From NCBI GenBank assembly GCA_963774895.1, contig CAVZGN010000002.1, forward strand, positions 434,001-498,000: 64,000 nucleotides of DNA. Reading direction: 5' to 3'. A program made the position numbers and the translations under genes. Shown here piece by piece: positions 1 through 8,794 of this stretch. Under the pieces are notes generated by a model. That model was not told the DNA's origin, made no database searches, and worked only from the letters and a program-made list of their open reading frames with translations. Numbering within the stretch: position 1 is the stretch's first letter; every line of letters begins with the position of its first letter. Origin of the DNA: REEB76 sp963774895. Lineage in GTDB: Bacteria; Pseudomonadota; Gammaproteobacteria; Natronospirales; REEB76.

Positions 1-1
1 T

Positions 2-724
2 GGCGGCGTTGCCGATCACGAAGCCTTCGAAGGCCACCGCCAGGCCGGTGCAGGCGTTGTACAGGGAGATGACCACCGGCATGTCGGCGCCGCCGATGGG
101 CAGGGTCACGAGGATGCCGAACAGCAACGCCAGTGCGAAGAATGGTATGACTGCAAGCATGGGTGCGGCGCCGTGTAGCGCGATGATCCAGATGCCCAAC
201 GCCAGGGTGATCAGCAGCACCAGGGAGTTGACCACCTGCTGGATGCGGTAGCGCAGGGATTTGTTGATGATTCCCTGGAGTTTGGCGAAGGCAATCAGGC
301 TGCCGGAGAACGACACCGCGCCGATGATGCCGCCGATGACCGCCAGACTCACTGGCGCCAGCATGAGCGCCTGCTCGCGTATCAGTTGTTCAGCGGCGAT
401 AGCCGCGGCCGCGCCGCCGCCCATGCCGTTATACAGCGCCACCATCTGCGGCATGGCGGTCATGGGCACGCGCCGGCCGCTCCACCAAGCGAGTAAGCCG
501 CCGATGAAGATAGCGACGATGATCAGGATGTAGTTGTGCATCCCCGGCCACAGGAAGGTGATGAGGCCGGCGATGAGCATGCCGAGTCCGGCCCACACGA
601 TGCCATTCTTGGCGCCCCTGGGCGAACTCATGCGTTTCAGGCCGATGATGAACAGCAACGCGGCGATGAAATAGGTCGCCTGGATCAGGTCGTCGGTGAT
701 TGTGGGTGATAGAAAATTGTTCAT
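2..724 (-). CDS. pntB: NAD(P) transhydrogenase subunit beta (partial, C-terminus outside window)
   Basis: The first about 241 codons of the beta subunit of the proton-translocating transhydrogenase, which couples hydride transfer between NADH and NADP+ to proton flow across the inner membrane. The visible part begins MNNFLSPTITDDLIQATYF and is a run of glycine- and alanine-rich hydrophobic segments, including the GMGGGAAAAIAAEQL loop and an SFSGSLIAFAKLQG segment typical of PntB. The NADP-binding domain III lies beyond the window edge. Its ATG overlaps the stop of the preceding pntAB gene (ATGA), so the two are probably translationally coupled. Confidence 0.93.
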   Translation of the reverse strand, partial: MNNFLSPTITDDLIQATYFIAALLFIIGLKRMSSPRGAKNGIVWAGLGMLIAGLITFLWPGMHNYILIIVAIFIGGLLAWWSGRRVPMTAMPQMVALYNGMGGGAAAAIAAEQLIREQALMLAPVSLAVIGGIIGAVSFSGSLIAFAKLQGIINKSLRYRIQQVVNSLVLLITLALGIWIIALHGAAPMLAVIPFFALALLFGILVTLPIGGADMPVVISLYNACTGLAVAFEGFVIGNAA

Positions 725-1026
725 GCGCGGCTTTCCGGTTTCTTTTTCTCGCTGGTCTTGAACATGGCCAGCATGCGCTCGGTGGACACGTAACCGCCCA
801 CCACGTTACCGGCGGCCAGCAGCACGCCGATGAAACCAATGACCTGTTCCGCCAGGTTGTGGGCGTCGCCCAGCGCCACCATGGCGCCCACCAGCACGAT
901 GCCGTGCACGAAATTGGAACCTGACATGAGCGGCGTATGCAGAATCACCGGCACCCGCGAGATCACCTCGTAGCCGGTGAAGGCCGCGAGCATGAAGATG
1001 TACAAGGCGATAAATCCGTCGATCAT
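721..1026 (-). CDS. pntAB: NAD(P) transhydrogenase subunit alpha, membrane part
   Basis: A 101-residue membrane protein corresponding to the C-terminal membrane segment of the E. coli alpha subunit, here a separate polypeptide as in three-subunit transhydrogenases of the Rhodospirillum type. Three hydrophobic segments are visible, with the conserved stretch FTGYEVISRVP followed by HTPLMSGSNFVHGIV. It lies 13 bp after pntAA and overlaps the start of pntB by 4 bp, so the three genes form one operon. Confidence 0.93.
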   Translation of the reverse strand: MIDGFIALYIFMLAAFTGYEVISRVPVILHTPLMSGSNFVHGIVLVGAMVALGDAHNLAEQVIGFIGVLLAAGNVVGGYVSTERMLAMFKTSEKKKPESRA

Positions 1027-1039
1027 GGTTGCATCCCGA

Positions 1040-2161
1040 TTAACCGTTTAACAGTTTCAGCGTGGCTTCATGTTTGATTACACCATCATGTGTGAGCACG
1101 CTCTTGGCGTACACTTCGTCATTCCAGTCGATCGTGAGCTTGCCATCCTTGACGAGCGGCGAGAAGAAATTCAGCAGATTGCGGGCGTACATGTCGCTGG
1201 AATGTTCCGCCAGCAAACTCGGCAGATTGGTAGGACCACTGATGAGCACGTGTCCGTGCTGGACGTCTTCGCCGGGTTTCGTCAGTTCGCAGTTGCCGCC
1301 GGATTCCGCCGCCAGGTCCACGATGACGGCGCCCGGTTTCATGGCTTCCACCATGTTGCGGGTGATGATGCGCGGTGCCGGACGTCCGGGAATGGCGGCG
1401 GTGGTGATGACCGCATCCGCCTGGGCTACATGCTTCGCCAGAATCTCCTGCTGTTTGTTTTTTTCCTCGCTGGTGAGTTCGCGCGCGTAACCACCGCTGC
1501 CTTCAGCCGACACACCGGTATCCACGAACTTGGCTCCCAGGGATTCCACCTGTTCGCGTGCTGCGGCGCGCACGTCATAACCTTCCAGCATGGCTCCGAG
1601 CCGGCGTGCGGTGGCGATGGCCTGCAAACCGGCCACGCCCGCGCCGATCACCAGCACTTTTGCCGGGCGGATGGTGCCGGCAGCGGTGGTCAGCATGGGG
1701 AAAAAACGCCCGAGTTTGCCGGCCGCCAACAACGCGGCTTCATAACCGGCGGCGGCAGCCTGGGATGACAGCGCATCCATGCTCTGGGCACGCGAGATGC
1801 GTGGCACCAGTTCCATGGCGAAGCTGGTGACTTTGCGGTCGCGCAAGGCTTTTACGCTATCGAGGTTGCGATGCGGATTCAGCAGGCCGATAAGGATTGA
1901 ACCCGCACGCATATGTGCGACATTGGCCGGTGCTGGCGCCAGCACCTTGAATACCACATCGGCATTCGCTGCGCCGTCGGCAGCACTGACGAAGCGCGTA
2001 TCCGCAAACGCTTGATCCGGAAAGCCCGCTGACACACCCGCTCCGCTTTCCATGGAAAATTCCACATTCAGGGTCTTGAGTTTGGCTGCCACCATCGGGG
2101 AGATGGCCACCCGCCGCTCGCCGACAACCTGTTCTTTGGGTACGAAAAGCTTGATGGCCAT
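1040..2161 (-). CDS. pntAA: NAD(P) transhydrogenase subunit alpha, soluble NAD-binding part
   Basis: The 373-residue cytoplasmic domain I of transhydrogenase, which binds NAD(H). It has the alanine dehydrogenase/PNT N-terminal fold, starting MAIKLFVPKEQVVGERRVA, the RAQSMDALSSQA motif near residues 124-135, and the dinucleotide-binding glycine motif GAGVAG at 173-178. The C-terminus stops where the membrane part begins in fused alpha subunits, which agrees with the separate pntAB gene just downstream. It is the first gene of the operon; the 193 bp upstream separate it from the divergent HNH gene. Confidence 0.95.
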   Translation of the reverse strand: MAIKLFVPKEQVVGERRVAISPMVAAKLKTLNVEFSMESGAGVSAGFPDQAFADTRFVSAADGAANADVVFKVLAPAPANVAHMRAGSILIGLLNPHRNLDSVKALRDRKVTSFAMELVPRISRAQSMDALSSQAAAAGYEAALLAAGKLGRFFPMLTTAAGTIRPAKVLVIGAGVAGLQAIATARRLGAMLEGYDVRAAAREQVESLGAKFVDTGVSAEGSGGYARELTSEEKNKQQEILAKHVAQADAVITTAAIPGRPAPRIITRNMVEAMKPGAVIVDLAAESGGNCELTKPGEDVQHGHVLISGPTNLPSLLAEHSSDMYARNLLNFFSPLVKDGKLTIDWNDEVYAKSVLTHDGVIKHEATLKLLNG

Positions 2162-2354
2162 AATTGTTGTTGGATGTGGTTATGGGCCGCCGCGCCGCGC
2201 CTGGCTTGGCCTGGCGGATACCTGGGAGTGCGCGCATTTTAAGCGCGTACCCGGTTTTTTGCCACTCCGCATCAGCATAAAACACGTAAACCGATAGGCT
2301 TAGCGTTGCTTTTTAAGATGAATTCTGCAATAACATTCGCCCCTTATGTAGGTT

Positions 2355-2969
2355 GTGGCTGTTTTTGTGTACGAACTTTCCCAAGAAGTATTGCGCACCG
2401 ATGCGGCGGGCATGCCGCTCGAGTGGATTGGTTATGAGGATGCGGTCAAGCTGTATTACCTTGAACAGGTAGCCTATAGCTGCGGTACGCTCCTGTACCG
2501 CCTGCATGGCGGCATCTGTGCCAAGACCGGACAGCAGAGCACCGTCGATGTCAATTCCATCATCGCCACCTATGGCAACAATCATGCGCTCGCCAAGGCG
2601 CGCGAACATTACGTGCCGCCGCTCAACAACCATACCTTGTTCAAGCGCGATGCCAATCTGTGTATGTACTGCGGCCAGCGTTTCTCGGCGCGTGAACTCT
2701 CGCGCGAACACGTGACGCCCCTGAGCCGCGGCGGCACCGATACCTGGAACAACGTGGTGGCATCCTGCAAGCGTTGCAACAATCACAAGGCCGGGCGCAC
2801 CCCGGAAGAGTCGGGCCTGCAGCTGCTGGCGGTGCCGTTCACGCCCAACCATGCCGAATACATCTTCCTGAAGGGCCGCCGCATCCTCGCTGACCAGATG
2901 GAATTCCTGCTGGCGCATTTCCCGCGCACCAGCCCACTGCACAAACGCATTTCACAAATGCTCGCCTGA
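2355..2969 (+). CDS. HNH endonuclease family protein
   Basis: A 204-residue protein starting at GTG. The C-terminal half carries a clear HNH nuclease domain: zinc-type pairs C103/C106 (CMYCG) and C138/C141 (CKRC), H119 in REHVTPLSRGG, N132 in TWNNVV and H144 in NNHKAGRTPEE. The N-terminal ~90 residues (YELSQEVLRTD, then a tyrosine-rich helix region) are not a domain I can name. Proteins with this layout are common as single chromosomal genes in Gammaproteobacteria. There is no methylase or other restriction gene beside it, so a restriction role is not supported. The exact substrate is unknown. Confidence 0.85.
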   Translation: MAVFVYELSQEVLRTDAAGMPLEWIGYEDAVKLYYLEQVAYSCGTLLYRLHGGICAKTGQQSTVDVNSIIATYGNNHALAKAREHYVPPLNNHTLFKRDANLCMYCGQRFSARELSREHVTPLSRGGTDTWNNVVASCKRCNNHKAGRTPEESGLQLLAVPFTPNHAEYIFLKGRRILADQMEFLLAHFPRTSPLHKRISQMLA

Positions 2970-3092
2970 TTCAGGTCCGCGTTACATCAACTGCACGGAT
3001 TTTGTTCGTATTCATTCTGATTCACACTCAGAGCAACAATCTCTTTCCATCCAGGAGCAGATGATTGCATTCCTGGGTTTGTTTCCGGTCAA

Positions 3093-3983
3093 ATGCGCAC
3101 TATGAGTGCCAGCCGCTCCAGCATCGAACAACTTGTGCGTGAGGCCAGCAAGGATAATGACTGCAAATGGCAATCATTGGGCCGTGGTATAGGCGGTTCC
3201 CGCTGGCGGGCTATCTGCGGCGATCACCTCTGGTTCGTGAAAACCCGAGCGGATGCGCTGGACGTGTTCAGCGCGGAAACCAACGGCCTCAAGGCACTCG
3301 CCGAAGCCGACGCCGTGCGGGTGCCGAGTGTATTAGCCGCGGATGAGCAGGATGGCGAAGCCTTTTTGATCATGGAATGGCTGGAGCTGGGCCAAAAAAC
3401 TGGCCTGGCAGCAGCGCGACTGGGTGAAGCGCTGGCGCATCAGCATCAATGTTTGGGTATGCACTACGGTTGGCGGCGCAATAACTTCATCGGCGCCACG
3501 CCGCAATTCAACAATTATTCGGGTAACTGGATAAAATTTTTCCGTGACCACCGCTTGGGTTTTCAGCTAAGGCTGGCGGCAGAAAATGGATTCCGTGGAG
3601 AATTGCAGGCGCTGGGCGCCAGGCTTCTGGAAAGGCTACCGGCACTCTTTGACGGATATAACCCCAAGCCCTCGCTGTTACATGGCGATCTCTGGAGCGG
3701 CAACTGGGGTGTATCAGAAAGCGGCGAGCCGGTGATCTTCGATCCGGCGGTCTATTACGGCGACCGCGAAGCGGATCTGGCCATGACGGAACTATTCGGT
3801 GGATTCCCGCCGGAATTTTATTCAGCGTATCACGCCATCTGGCCTGTGGATAACGGTTATCCTATGCGCCGCAATATTTACAATCTTTATCATGTGCTCA
3901 ATCATCTGAATCTGTTCGGTAGAAATTATTTAAACCAGGCGCAACACTTAGTCGCGCAACTGCTTTCGGTACTCCGCGGCTGA
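3093..3983 (+). CDS. Fructosamine kinase family protein
   Basis: A 296-residue member of the fructosamine-3-kinase/APH-like kinase fold. These enzymes phosphorylate ketosamines on glycated proteins or amines so that the sugar comes off. Visible motifs are the ATP-site lysine in WFVK (K50), the catalytic loop LLHGDLWSGN with D199, and the metal-binding IFDPAVYYGDREADLAM with D217. Start is either ATG 3093 or ATG 3102, three codons later. It is followed after only 9 bp by the DUF1275 gene, so the two are probably cotranscribed. Whether it acts on proteins or free amines cannot be told from sequence. Confidence 0.9.
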   Translation: MRTMSASRSSIEQLVREASKDNDCKWQSLGRGIGGSRWRAICGDHLWFVKTRADALDVFSAETNGLKALAEADAVRVPSVLAADEQDGEAFLIMEWLELGQKTGLAAARLGEALAHQHQCLGMHYGWRRNNFIGATPQFNNYSGNWIKFFRDHRLGFQLRLAAENGFRGELQALGARLLERLPALFDGYNPKPSLLHGDLWSGNWGVSESGEPVIFDPAVYYGDREADLAMTELFGGFPPEFYSAYHAIWPVDNGYPMRRNIYNLYHVLNHLNLFGRNYLNQAQHLVAQLLSVLRG

Positions 3984-3992
3984 GATGCTTAC

Positions 3993-4667
3993 ATGATCAA
4001 TAAATTGCCAGGCTGGGTTTTCATCGGCAGTGTGGTGCTGGCTGCGGTGGCGGGATTCGTGAATACCGTCGGCTTGCTTGGCCTGAGTCATCCAATTTCT
4101 CATGTGACCGGCAACCTGACATTACTGAGCGAGAGTCTGGTCCATCTAAATCTCGGCGAAGCATTCCATACGAGCATGCTGGTAATCATGTTCTTCTTTG
4201 GTGCGGTGCTTTGTGGATTCATCGTGAAGCAAAGCACTCTGCGGCTAGGGCGGCGCTATGGTGCTGCACTGACCATCGAAGCCGTGTTGTTGTTCGTCGC
4301 CGTTAGATATCTCGATCAGGGTGTGGTTGTAGGAGGTTATCTATTGAGCGCAGCCATGGGTCTGCAGAACGGCATGGTGAGTCTGTACAGCAGCGCGGTG
4401 GTACGCACTACGCATATGACCGGTGTAACCACGGATCTGGGTGTGGCTTTAGGTCATCTGCTGCGCGGCATGCGGGTGGAATCCAGGCGATTTTTGCTAC
4501 TTGGCGGCTTGCTCGGCGGATTCGTGGCGGGCGGTGTAATGGGCAGCCTGTGCTTTTCCCGCTGGCATTATCTAGCGCTACTTGGGCCGGCTGTGGTGAC
4601 GGGTGGAACTGGCATCGCATATTTCATCTACCGGCATCGGCATATGGATCTCGACGTTGCAAGTTGA
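3993..4667 (+). CDS. DUF1275 (YoaK-like) inner-membrane protein
   Basis: A 224-residue integral membrane protein with about six hydrophobic segments. The N-terminus has the family signature: GFVNTVGLLGL, then HVTGNLTLLSESL, and mid-protein the GLQNGMVSLYSSAVVRTTHMTGVTTDLGVALG stretch of DUF1275 proteins, where paired threonine/glycine motifs repeat in each half (MTGV and VTGN). Function is unknown for the family; a transporter has been suggested from its topology. It follows the fructosamine-kinase-like gene with 9 bp between and has no strong ribosome-binding site of its own. Confidence 0.88.
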   Translation: MINKLPGWVFIGSVVLAAVAGFVNTVGLLGLSHPISHVTGNLTLLSESLVHLNLGEAFHTSMLVIMFFFGAVLCGFIVKQSTLRLGRRYGAALTIEAVLLFVAVRYLDQGVVVGGYLLSAAMGLQNGMVSLYSSAVVRTTHMTGVTTDLGVALGHLLRGMRVESRRFLLLGGLLGGFVAGGVMGSLCFSRWHYLALLGPAVVTGGTGIAYFIYRHRHMDLDVAS

Positions 4668-4701
4668 TGTGAGGACGGTGTTAGTTAGTTTTATGTAGCT
4701 T

Positions 4702-4730
4702 AAAAAAAGCGGCGGCCATGAGGCCGCCGC
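4702..4730 (-). terminator. Rho-independent terminator of the tricorn-like protease gene
   Basis: A perfect 9-bp GC stem (4709-4717 with 4722-4730) around a 4-nt loop. On the minus strand it is followed by seven T residues. It lies 27 bp past the stop of the protease gene. The plus-strand side has no T run, so it serves the minus strand. Confidence 0.85.
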
Positions 4731-4756
4731 ACGCATCAGAAAAAAGTCCTGTGTTG

Positions 4757-7700
4757 TTATTCGTGGCCGGGCGACGGATAGGCCGGGATCAACGCCGGCG
4801 CTGGCGGCAGATGCAACGGATGTGCCTTGATCTTATCCATGAGGTAATTCACCGCCGCATCCAGCTGTGCGTCTTTGCCGCGCATCACGTCACCGGGCAG
4901 GTCATCCACTTGTATATCGGGCTCTACGCCGTGGTTCTCAATCACCCACTGTGAATCGAGACCATACATGCTGTCTTCAGGGATGGTGATGTAGCCGTTA
5001 TCCAGCAGCGGCCAGTTGCCGCGAATGCCGCGCACTCCACCCCAGGTACGCATGCCGATGAGCGGGCCGATGCCGTATTTCCTGAAGAAGTACGGGAAGA
5101 TATCCCCGTCGGAGGCAGAGTACTCGTTGATGAGAGCCGCTTTGTAGCTGTATGAGATCACCTGCGGCTCAGTACCCGGCGCCAATTGCCGGTCGGTGCC
5201 CATGCCCACCAGCATGCGGCGCAGACGTTCCAGCAGCATCTGGTCGATGAAACCGCCACCGTTGTAACGCACATCGATGATCAGTCCCTGCTTGTCGATC
5301 TGCGGGTAGAACTGGTCGATGAACTGCTTCATGCCGCTGGCGCTCATGTCATCCAGGTAGATGTAACCGATCTGCCCATTGGAGGCTTTGGCCACGTAAG
5401 CACGGTTGTGCTGGATCCAGTCATCCTGGCGCAGGTTGGCTTCATCGTGCAGCGTCGCCACCGTGACCTCGCGCTGGTTCTTGCCGGCGGCATCATCCGC
5501 CACCGTCAACTTCACCGTCTGACCCCGGGTGCCCACGAACAGGCTGAAGGGATCCGTGGGCGCTTTCAGCTCGTGGCCGTCCACGGCCAGCAGGTAATCG
5601 CCGGCACGCACGTTGATACCCGGATCAGTCAGGGGCGAGATGAAATCCGGCCGGGTGTTGTCGCCCGGATAGATTTTCGCGAAGAAGTAGCGACCGGATT
5701 TCTGGTCCAAGCCAAAGTCCGTGCCCAGCAGACCGGTGGCCACTGGTTTGGCGTCATCGTTGAGGTCGCCGCCGCCCACGTAGGTGTGGGAATTGGACAG
5801 CTCACCGATCATCTCGCCGATGAGGTAGTTCAGATCCTCGCGATCGCCCATCAGCGGCGCGAGCTTCTGGTACTTGGCCAGCACTGCGTTCCAGTCCACG
5901 CCGTTCATCTTGCGGTTGACGAAGAAATCCCGGTCCAGACGCCAGGCCATGTGGAACATCTCGTTCCATTCGGCCTTGGGATCGATGCGCATCAGCATGT
6001 GTGAAGTATCCAGACTCTTTGGTTTGGTGTCCGCGCCGGCGCTCACATCCAGGAATGCAAATTTGCCATCCTCGGTGTTAATGAGTGCGGTCTTGCCGTC
6101 AGCCGACAGGTAGTAGCCTGTCAGGCCATCGGTGAGCTTGGTGTCCTTGCGTTTCTCCATGTCGAAGACATGCAGGGCACTGCTCTCGCCCGCAAGCGGT
6201 CCTTCAATGGTCTGATCCGGCACGGTCATGTAGTACAGATGGCCTTTGGTCGCCACCAGCCCGGCGATGTTGTCGGCCGGGATGGGCACCGCCACGGTGC
6301 GCAGCATGAGTCCGTCCAGATCGATCTCGATGGGCTTCATGCCCTGCGGTTTTTTACCGCCGGATTTGTCATCCTTGGCCGGAGTCTCGTCTTTCGCTGG
6401 CAGACCTTCATCGGAGCGCGGCGCAAACGGCGAGGCTTCGCCTTTCTGCAGTGTGGCCACGTAGATGCCGAACATCTTCAGGGTGGCGATATTGAACTCG
6501 CTCTGGCTGAAGGTCGGGTTCTCATGGCGCGCCGATACGAAGAACAGGTATTTGCCCTCCGGATCGAAGGCCGGGTTGAAATCCGAGTTCATGGGCGAGC
6601 TCACCAGCGTGGCCTTACCGCTGTCGAGACTATAGAGCCAGATGCCCGGCTGCTGGTTGTCGCGCTGCTGGCTCCAGGCCAACCAGCGTCCATCCGGTGA
6701 CCAGGTGTAATCATGGATTTCGTTGAACTTGTCCTGGCCGACCTTCACCGCCTTGTGGGTCTTGATGTCCAGATACCACAGCTGGTGCTCGTTGTCGGAG
6801 AACGCCAGCTTACTGCTGTCCGGCGACCATGCCGGCCGGTAGAAATAGCCGGTCTTGAAGTCCGTCAGGGTCTGTTCGGCTCCGCCCTCGGAAGGACGAA
6901 TAACGACCTGCTCCTCACCACTCACGTCCGTGACATAAACGATCCACTTGCCGTCCGGCGACCAGGATGGATTCTCTTCCTTGGCATTGGAGGTTTGGGT
7001 CAGATCACGGGTATTGCCGTGTTCCGCGGGCAGCGTGAACAGATCACCGCGCGCCTGCAGCAGCGCACGCTTGCCGTTGGGGGCGATATCGAAGTTGGGG
7101 TTGCCAGCGGGATCCACGGCCTGGATGAACTTGCTGGCATCCACATAGCGCGGGTTGGTGTTGATGCCGTCATCCGGCACATCCACGCTGAGTTTATGCA
7201 GCTGTTCAGACGGCAGGTCCATCACGTACAGGGCGCCGCCATCCTGGAACACGATGCCGCTGTCGCCAAGGCTCGGCCAGTCGATGTCGTAATCGGTGAA
7301 ATGCGTGAGCTGGCGGGTTTGTTTAGTGTCCAGATCGAGGGCCCACAGGTTCACGCGGAATGTCGGGCCGCGGTCGGAGATGAAATAGATGGTACGGCCA
7401 TGCCACATGGGATCCTGATCGGTGCCCTTCCAGTCCGTCAGTTGCTCGGATTGGCCGGTCTTGAAGTTGTAGGTCCAAACGTTCTGGTGCAGGCCGCCGG
7501 TGTAGCGTTTCCAGGTGCGGAAATTGCGGAAGATGCGGTTGTAGGCGATGGCGTTCCCATCCGGGCTGTAAGTCATGTAGCCGCCCTTATCCAGCGGCAT
7601 CAATTCTTCAGGTCCGCCATTTACCGCTACGGTGAAGTAGCGCCCGAACCAGGTGTTCATGGAGCTGCGCCGCGACAGGAATACCACGTTTTTCGAATCG

Positions 7701-8101
7701 GGTGTCCAGCCGAGCACCATGTTGTCCGGTCCCCAACGTTCCGGCGCGCGATCCACCACGTCGGAGTGGAAGGTCAGGCGTCGGGCGTTGCCACCGCCGG
7801 CCGGTATCACGTAAACGTCGGTATTGCCCTGGTACTGACCGGTGAAGGCGATCCACTGTCCGTCGGGGGAGAAACGCGGCATCAGGTCGTAACCGGGATC
7901 GGTGGTCAGCCGGCGTGCGGAGCCTCCGGCTCGATTCACTTCCCACAGGTTGCCATGGGCTTCAAAAACCACGGAATCCCCGTGCAGGGTGGGGAAACGC
8001 ATGAGGGTGTCGTTAGCACGGGCTGAACCCGCCGCCATGGCCAGCATCGCCATTGACGACAACAGGAAAGCCCGCTGGATGGATAGCCAGCGCCGGTTCA
8101 T
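4757..8101 (-). CDS. Exported tricorn-like S41 protease
   Basis: A 1114-residue homologue of archaeal tricorn protease. From the N-terminus: a signal peptide (RRWLSIQRAFLLSSMAMLAMAAGSARA), a six-bladed then a seven-bladed beta-propeller with repeated SPDGKWI-type motifs up to about residue 650, a PDZ-like region (AGDYLLAVDGHEL), and the S41 peptidase domain. The catalytic set is retained: H772 (SNSHTYVGG), nucleophile S997 (SASDGDIF) and E1055 (VIENHGVEPD), plus the DVRYNGGGFID oxyanion region. ATG 8101 was chosen because AAGGAG lies 8 bp upstream and a signal peptide follows immediately. Archaeal tricorn is cytosolic; the signal peptide implies periplasmic action here. It stands alone with its own terminator. 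Confidence 0.93.
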   Translation of the reverse strand: MNRRWLSIQRAFLLSSMAMLAMAAGSARANDTLMRFPTLHGDSVVFEAHGNLWEVNRAGGSARRLTTDPGYDLMPRFSPDGQWIAFTGQYQGNTDVYVIPAGGGNARRLTFHSDVVDRAPERWGPDNMVLGWTPDSKNVVFLSRRSSMNTWFGRYFTVAVNGGPEELMPLDKGGYMTYSPDGNAIAYNRIFRNFRTWKRYTGGLHQNVWTYNFKTGQSEQLTDWKGTDQDPMWHGRTIYFISDRGPTFRVNLWALDLDTKQTRQLTHFTDYDIDWPSLGDSGIVFQDGGALYVMDLPSEQLHKLSVDVPDDGINTNPRYVDASKFIQAVDPAGNPNFDIAPNGKRALLQARGDLFTLPAEHGNTRDLTQTSNAKEENPSWSPDGKWIVYVTDVSGEEQVVIRPSEGGAEQTLTDFKTGYFYRPAWSPDSSKLAFSDNEHQLWYLDIKTHKAVKVGQDKFNEIHDYTWSPDGRWLAWSQQRDNQQPGIWLYSLDSGKATLVSSPMNSDFNPAFDPEGKYLFFVSARHENPTFSQSEFNIATLKMFGIYVATLQKGEASPFAPRSDEGLPAKDETPAKDDKSGGKKPQGMKPIEIDLDGLMLRTVAVPIPADNIAGLVATKGHLYYMTVPDQTIEGPLAGESSALHVFDMEKRKDTKLTDGLTGYYLSADGKTALINTEDGKFAFLDVSAGADTKPKSLDTSHMLMRIDPKAEWNEMFHMAWRLDRDFFVNRKMNGVDWNAVLAKYQKLAPLMGDREDLNYLIGEMIGELSNSHTYVGGGDLNDDAKPVATGLLGTDFGLDQKSGRYFFAKIYPGDNTRPDFISPLTDPGINVRAGDYLLAVDGHELKAPTDPFSLFVGTRGQTVKLTVADDAAGKNQREVTVATLHDEANLRQDDWIQHNRAYVAKASNGQIGYIYLDDMSASGMKQFIDQFYPQIDKQGLIIDVRYNGGGFIDQMLLERLRRMLVGMGTDRQLAPGTEPQVISYSYKAALINEYSASDGDIFPYFFRKYGIGPLIGMRTWGGVRGIRGNWPLLDNGYITIPEDSMYGLDSQWVIENHGVEPDIQVDDLPGDVMRGKDAQLDAAVNYLMDKIKAHPLHLPPAPALIPAYPSPGHE

Positions 8102-8267
8102 GGGGAAACTCCTTAAAAATTTTGAGGGGATTTGTCTTATAAGATGCAATTATGACATTGTGAGTTTATTAGGTTCCCTCGACAACTCTTTAATTTTATA
8201 TCGCCATGGTTGTCGGGGGATGTAAATTCTTTCGACAAATATACATCAATGAAATCAATGAGTTACC

Positions 8268-8672
8268 ATGACGAACGAAACCGAAGCGCGCGGCGCGCGC
8301 ATGGCGCAAATCTGGATCAAACTGGCGATTTTGTATCTGCTCGTGGGAGTGGTTTTCGGGCTGGTAATGGCTGCGACCCATCACGTTGAATTCGCGCCGT
8401 TGCATGCCCACATCAACCTGCTCGGTTGGGCCTCGATGGCACTGGCGGGGGTAATCTACCATCTGTTTCCGCGGGCCGGCGGCAGCCGCCTCGGTTTGTG
8501 GCATTTCTGGCTGCATAACCTCGCATTACCGGTGGCCATGGTGGGATTGTTCTTCTTGTTGGCGGGACATCCGGAGGTAGAGAAATATGTAATCGTGTCC
8601 TCCGTAGTGATCGCGCTGGGTGTATTGTTATTCGCCATTAATTTGTTCGTTAATATGCGTCCAAATAGCTGA
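8268..8672 (+). CDS. Small heme-copper oxidase subunit I-like membrane protein
   Basis: A 134-residue membrane protein with four hydrophobic segments. The central stretch PLHAHINLLGWASMALAGVIYHLFP resembles the cbb3/NorB type of heme-copper oxidase subunit I, with histidines that would ligand heme in the full-length enzyme. A whole subunit I has at least 12 helices, so this is a stand-alone quarter-length relative. Short proteins of this kind occur alone in many proteobacterial genomes, often near haem or copper genes; none is adjacent here. A role in electron transfer or haem sensing is possible but unproven. Confidence 0.75.
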   Translation: MTNETEARGARMAQIWIKLAILYLLVGVVFGLVMAATHHVEFAPLHAHINLLGWASMALAGVIYHLFPRAGGSRLGLWHFWLHNLALPVAMVGLFFLLAGHPEVEKYVIVSSVVIALGVLLFAINLFVNMRPNS

Positions 8673-8678
8673 ATAATT

Positions 8679-8710
8679 GCGGGGCAGTGCGGTAGTCCGC
8701 ACTGCCCCGC
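8679..8710. terminator. Long perfect hairpin, probable terminator
   Basis: A perfect 14-bp inverted repeat (8679-8692 with 8697-8710) and a 4-nt loop, starting 7 bp after the stop of the oxidase-like gene. There is no T run on either side, so it may act as a weak or Rho-assisted terminator or as a 3' stabilising hairpin. Confidence 0.6.
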
Positions 8711-8794
8711 ATGCGTTATCCTAGGAAGATTAAAGATCCACGTGACCGCCGCCCGGCGGGTTTTCCTATTACTAACTCTCGGGAGTATTCCATC

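Noticed and set aside
2355..2969. Restriction-modification or phage-defence role for the HNH gene
   Set aside because: No methylase, specificity subunit or other defence gene is adjacent, and it sits among metabolic genes; the domain alone does not support it.
6713..8026. Long plus-strand frame (437 codons) opposite the tricorn-like gene, and a similar one at 5186-6004
   Set aside because: Both lie wholly antisense to a gene with clear homology and catalytic residues; their products are His/Val/Gly-rich shadow sequence without any motif or ribosome-binding site.
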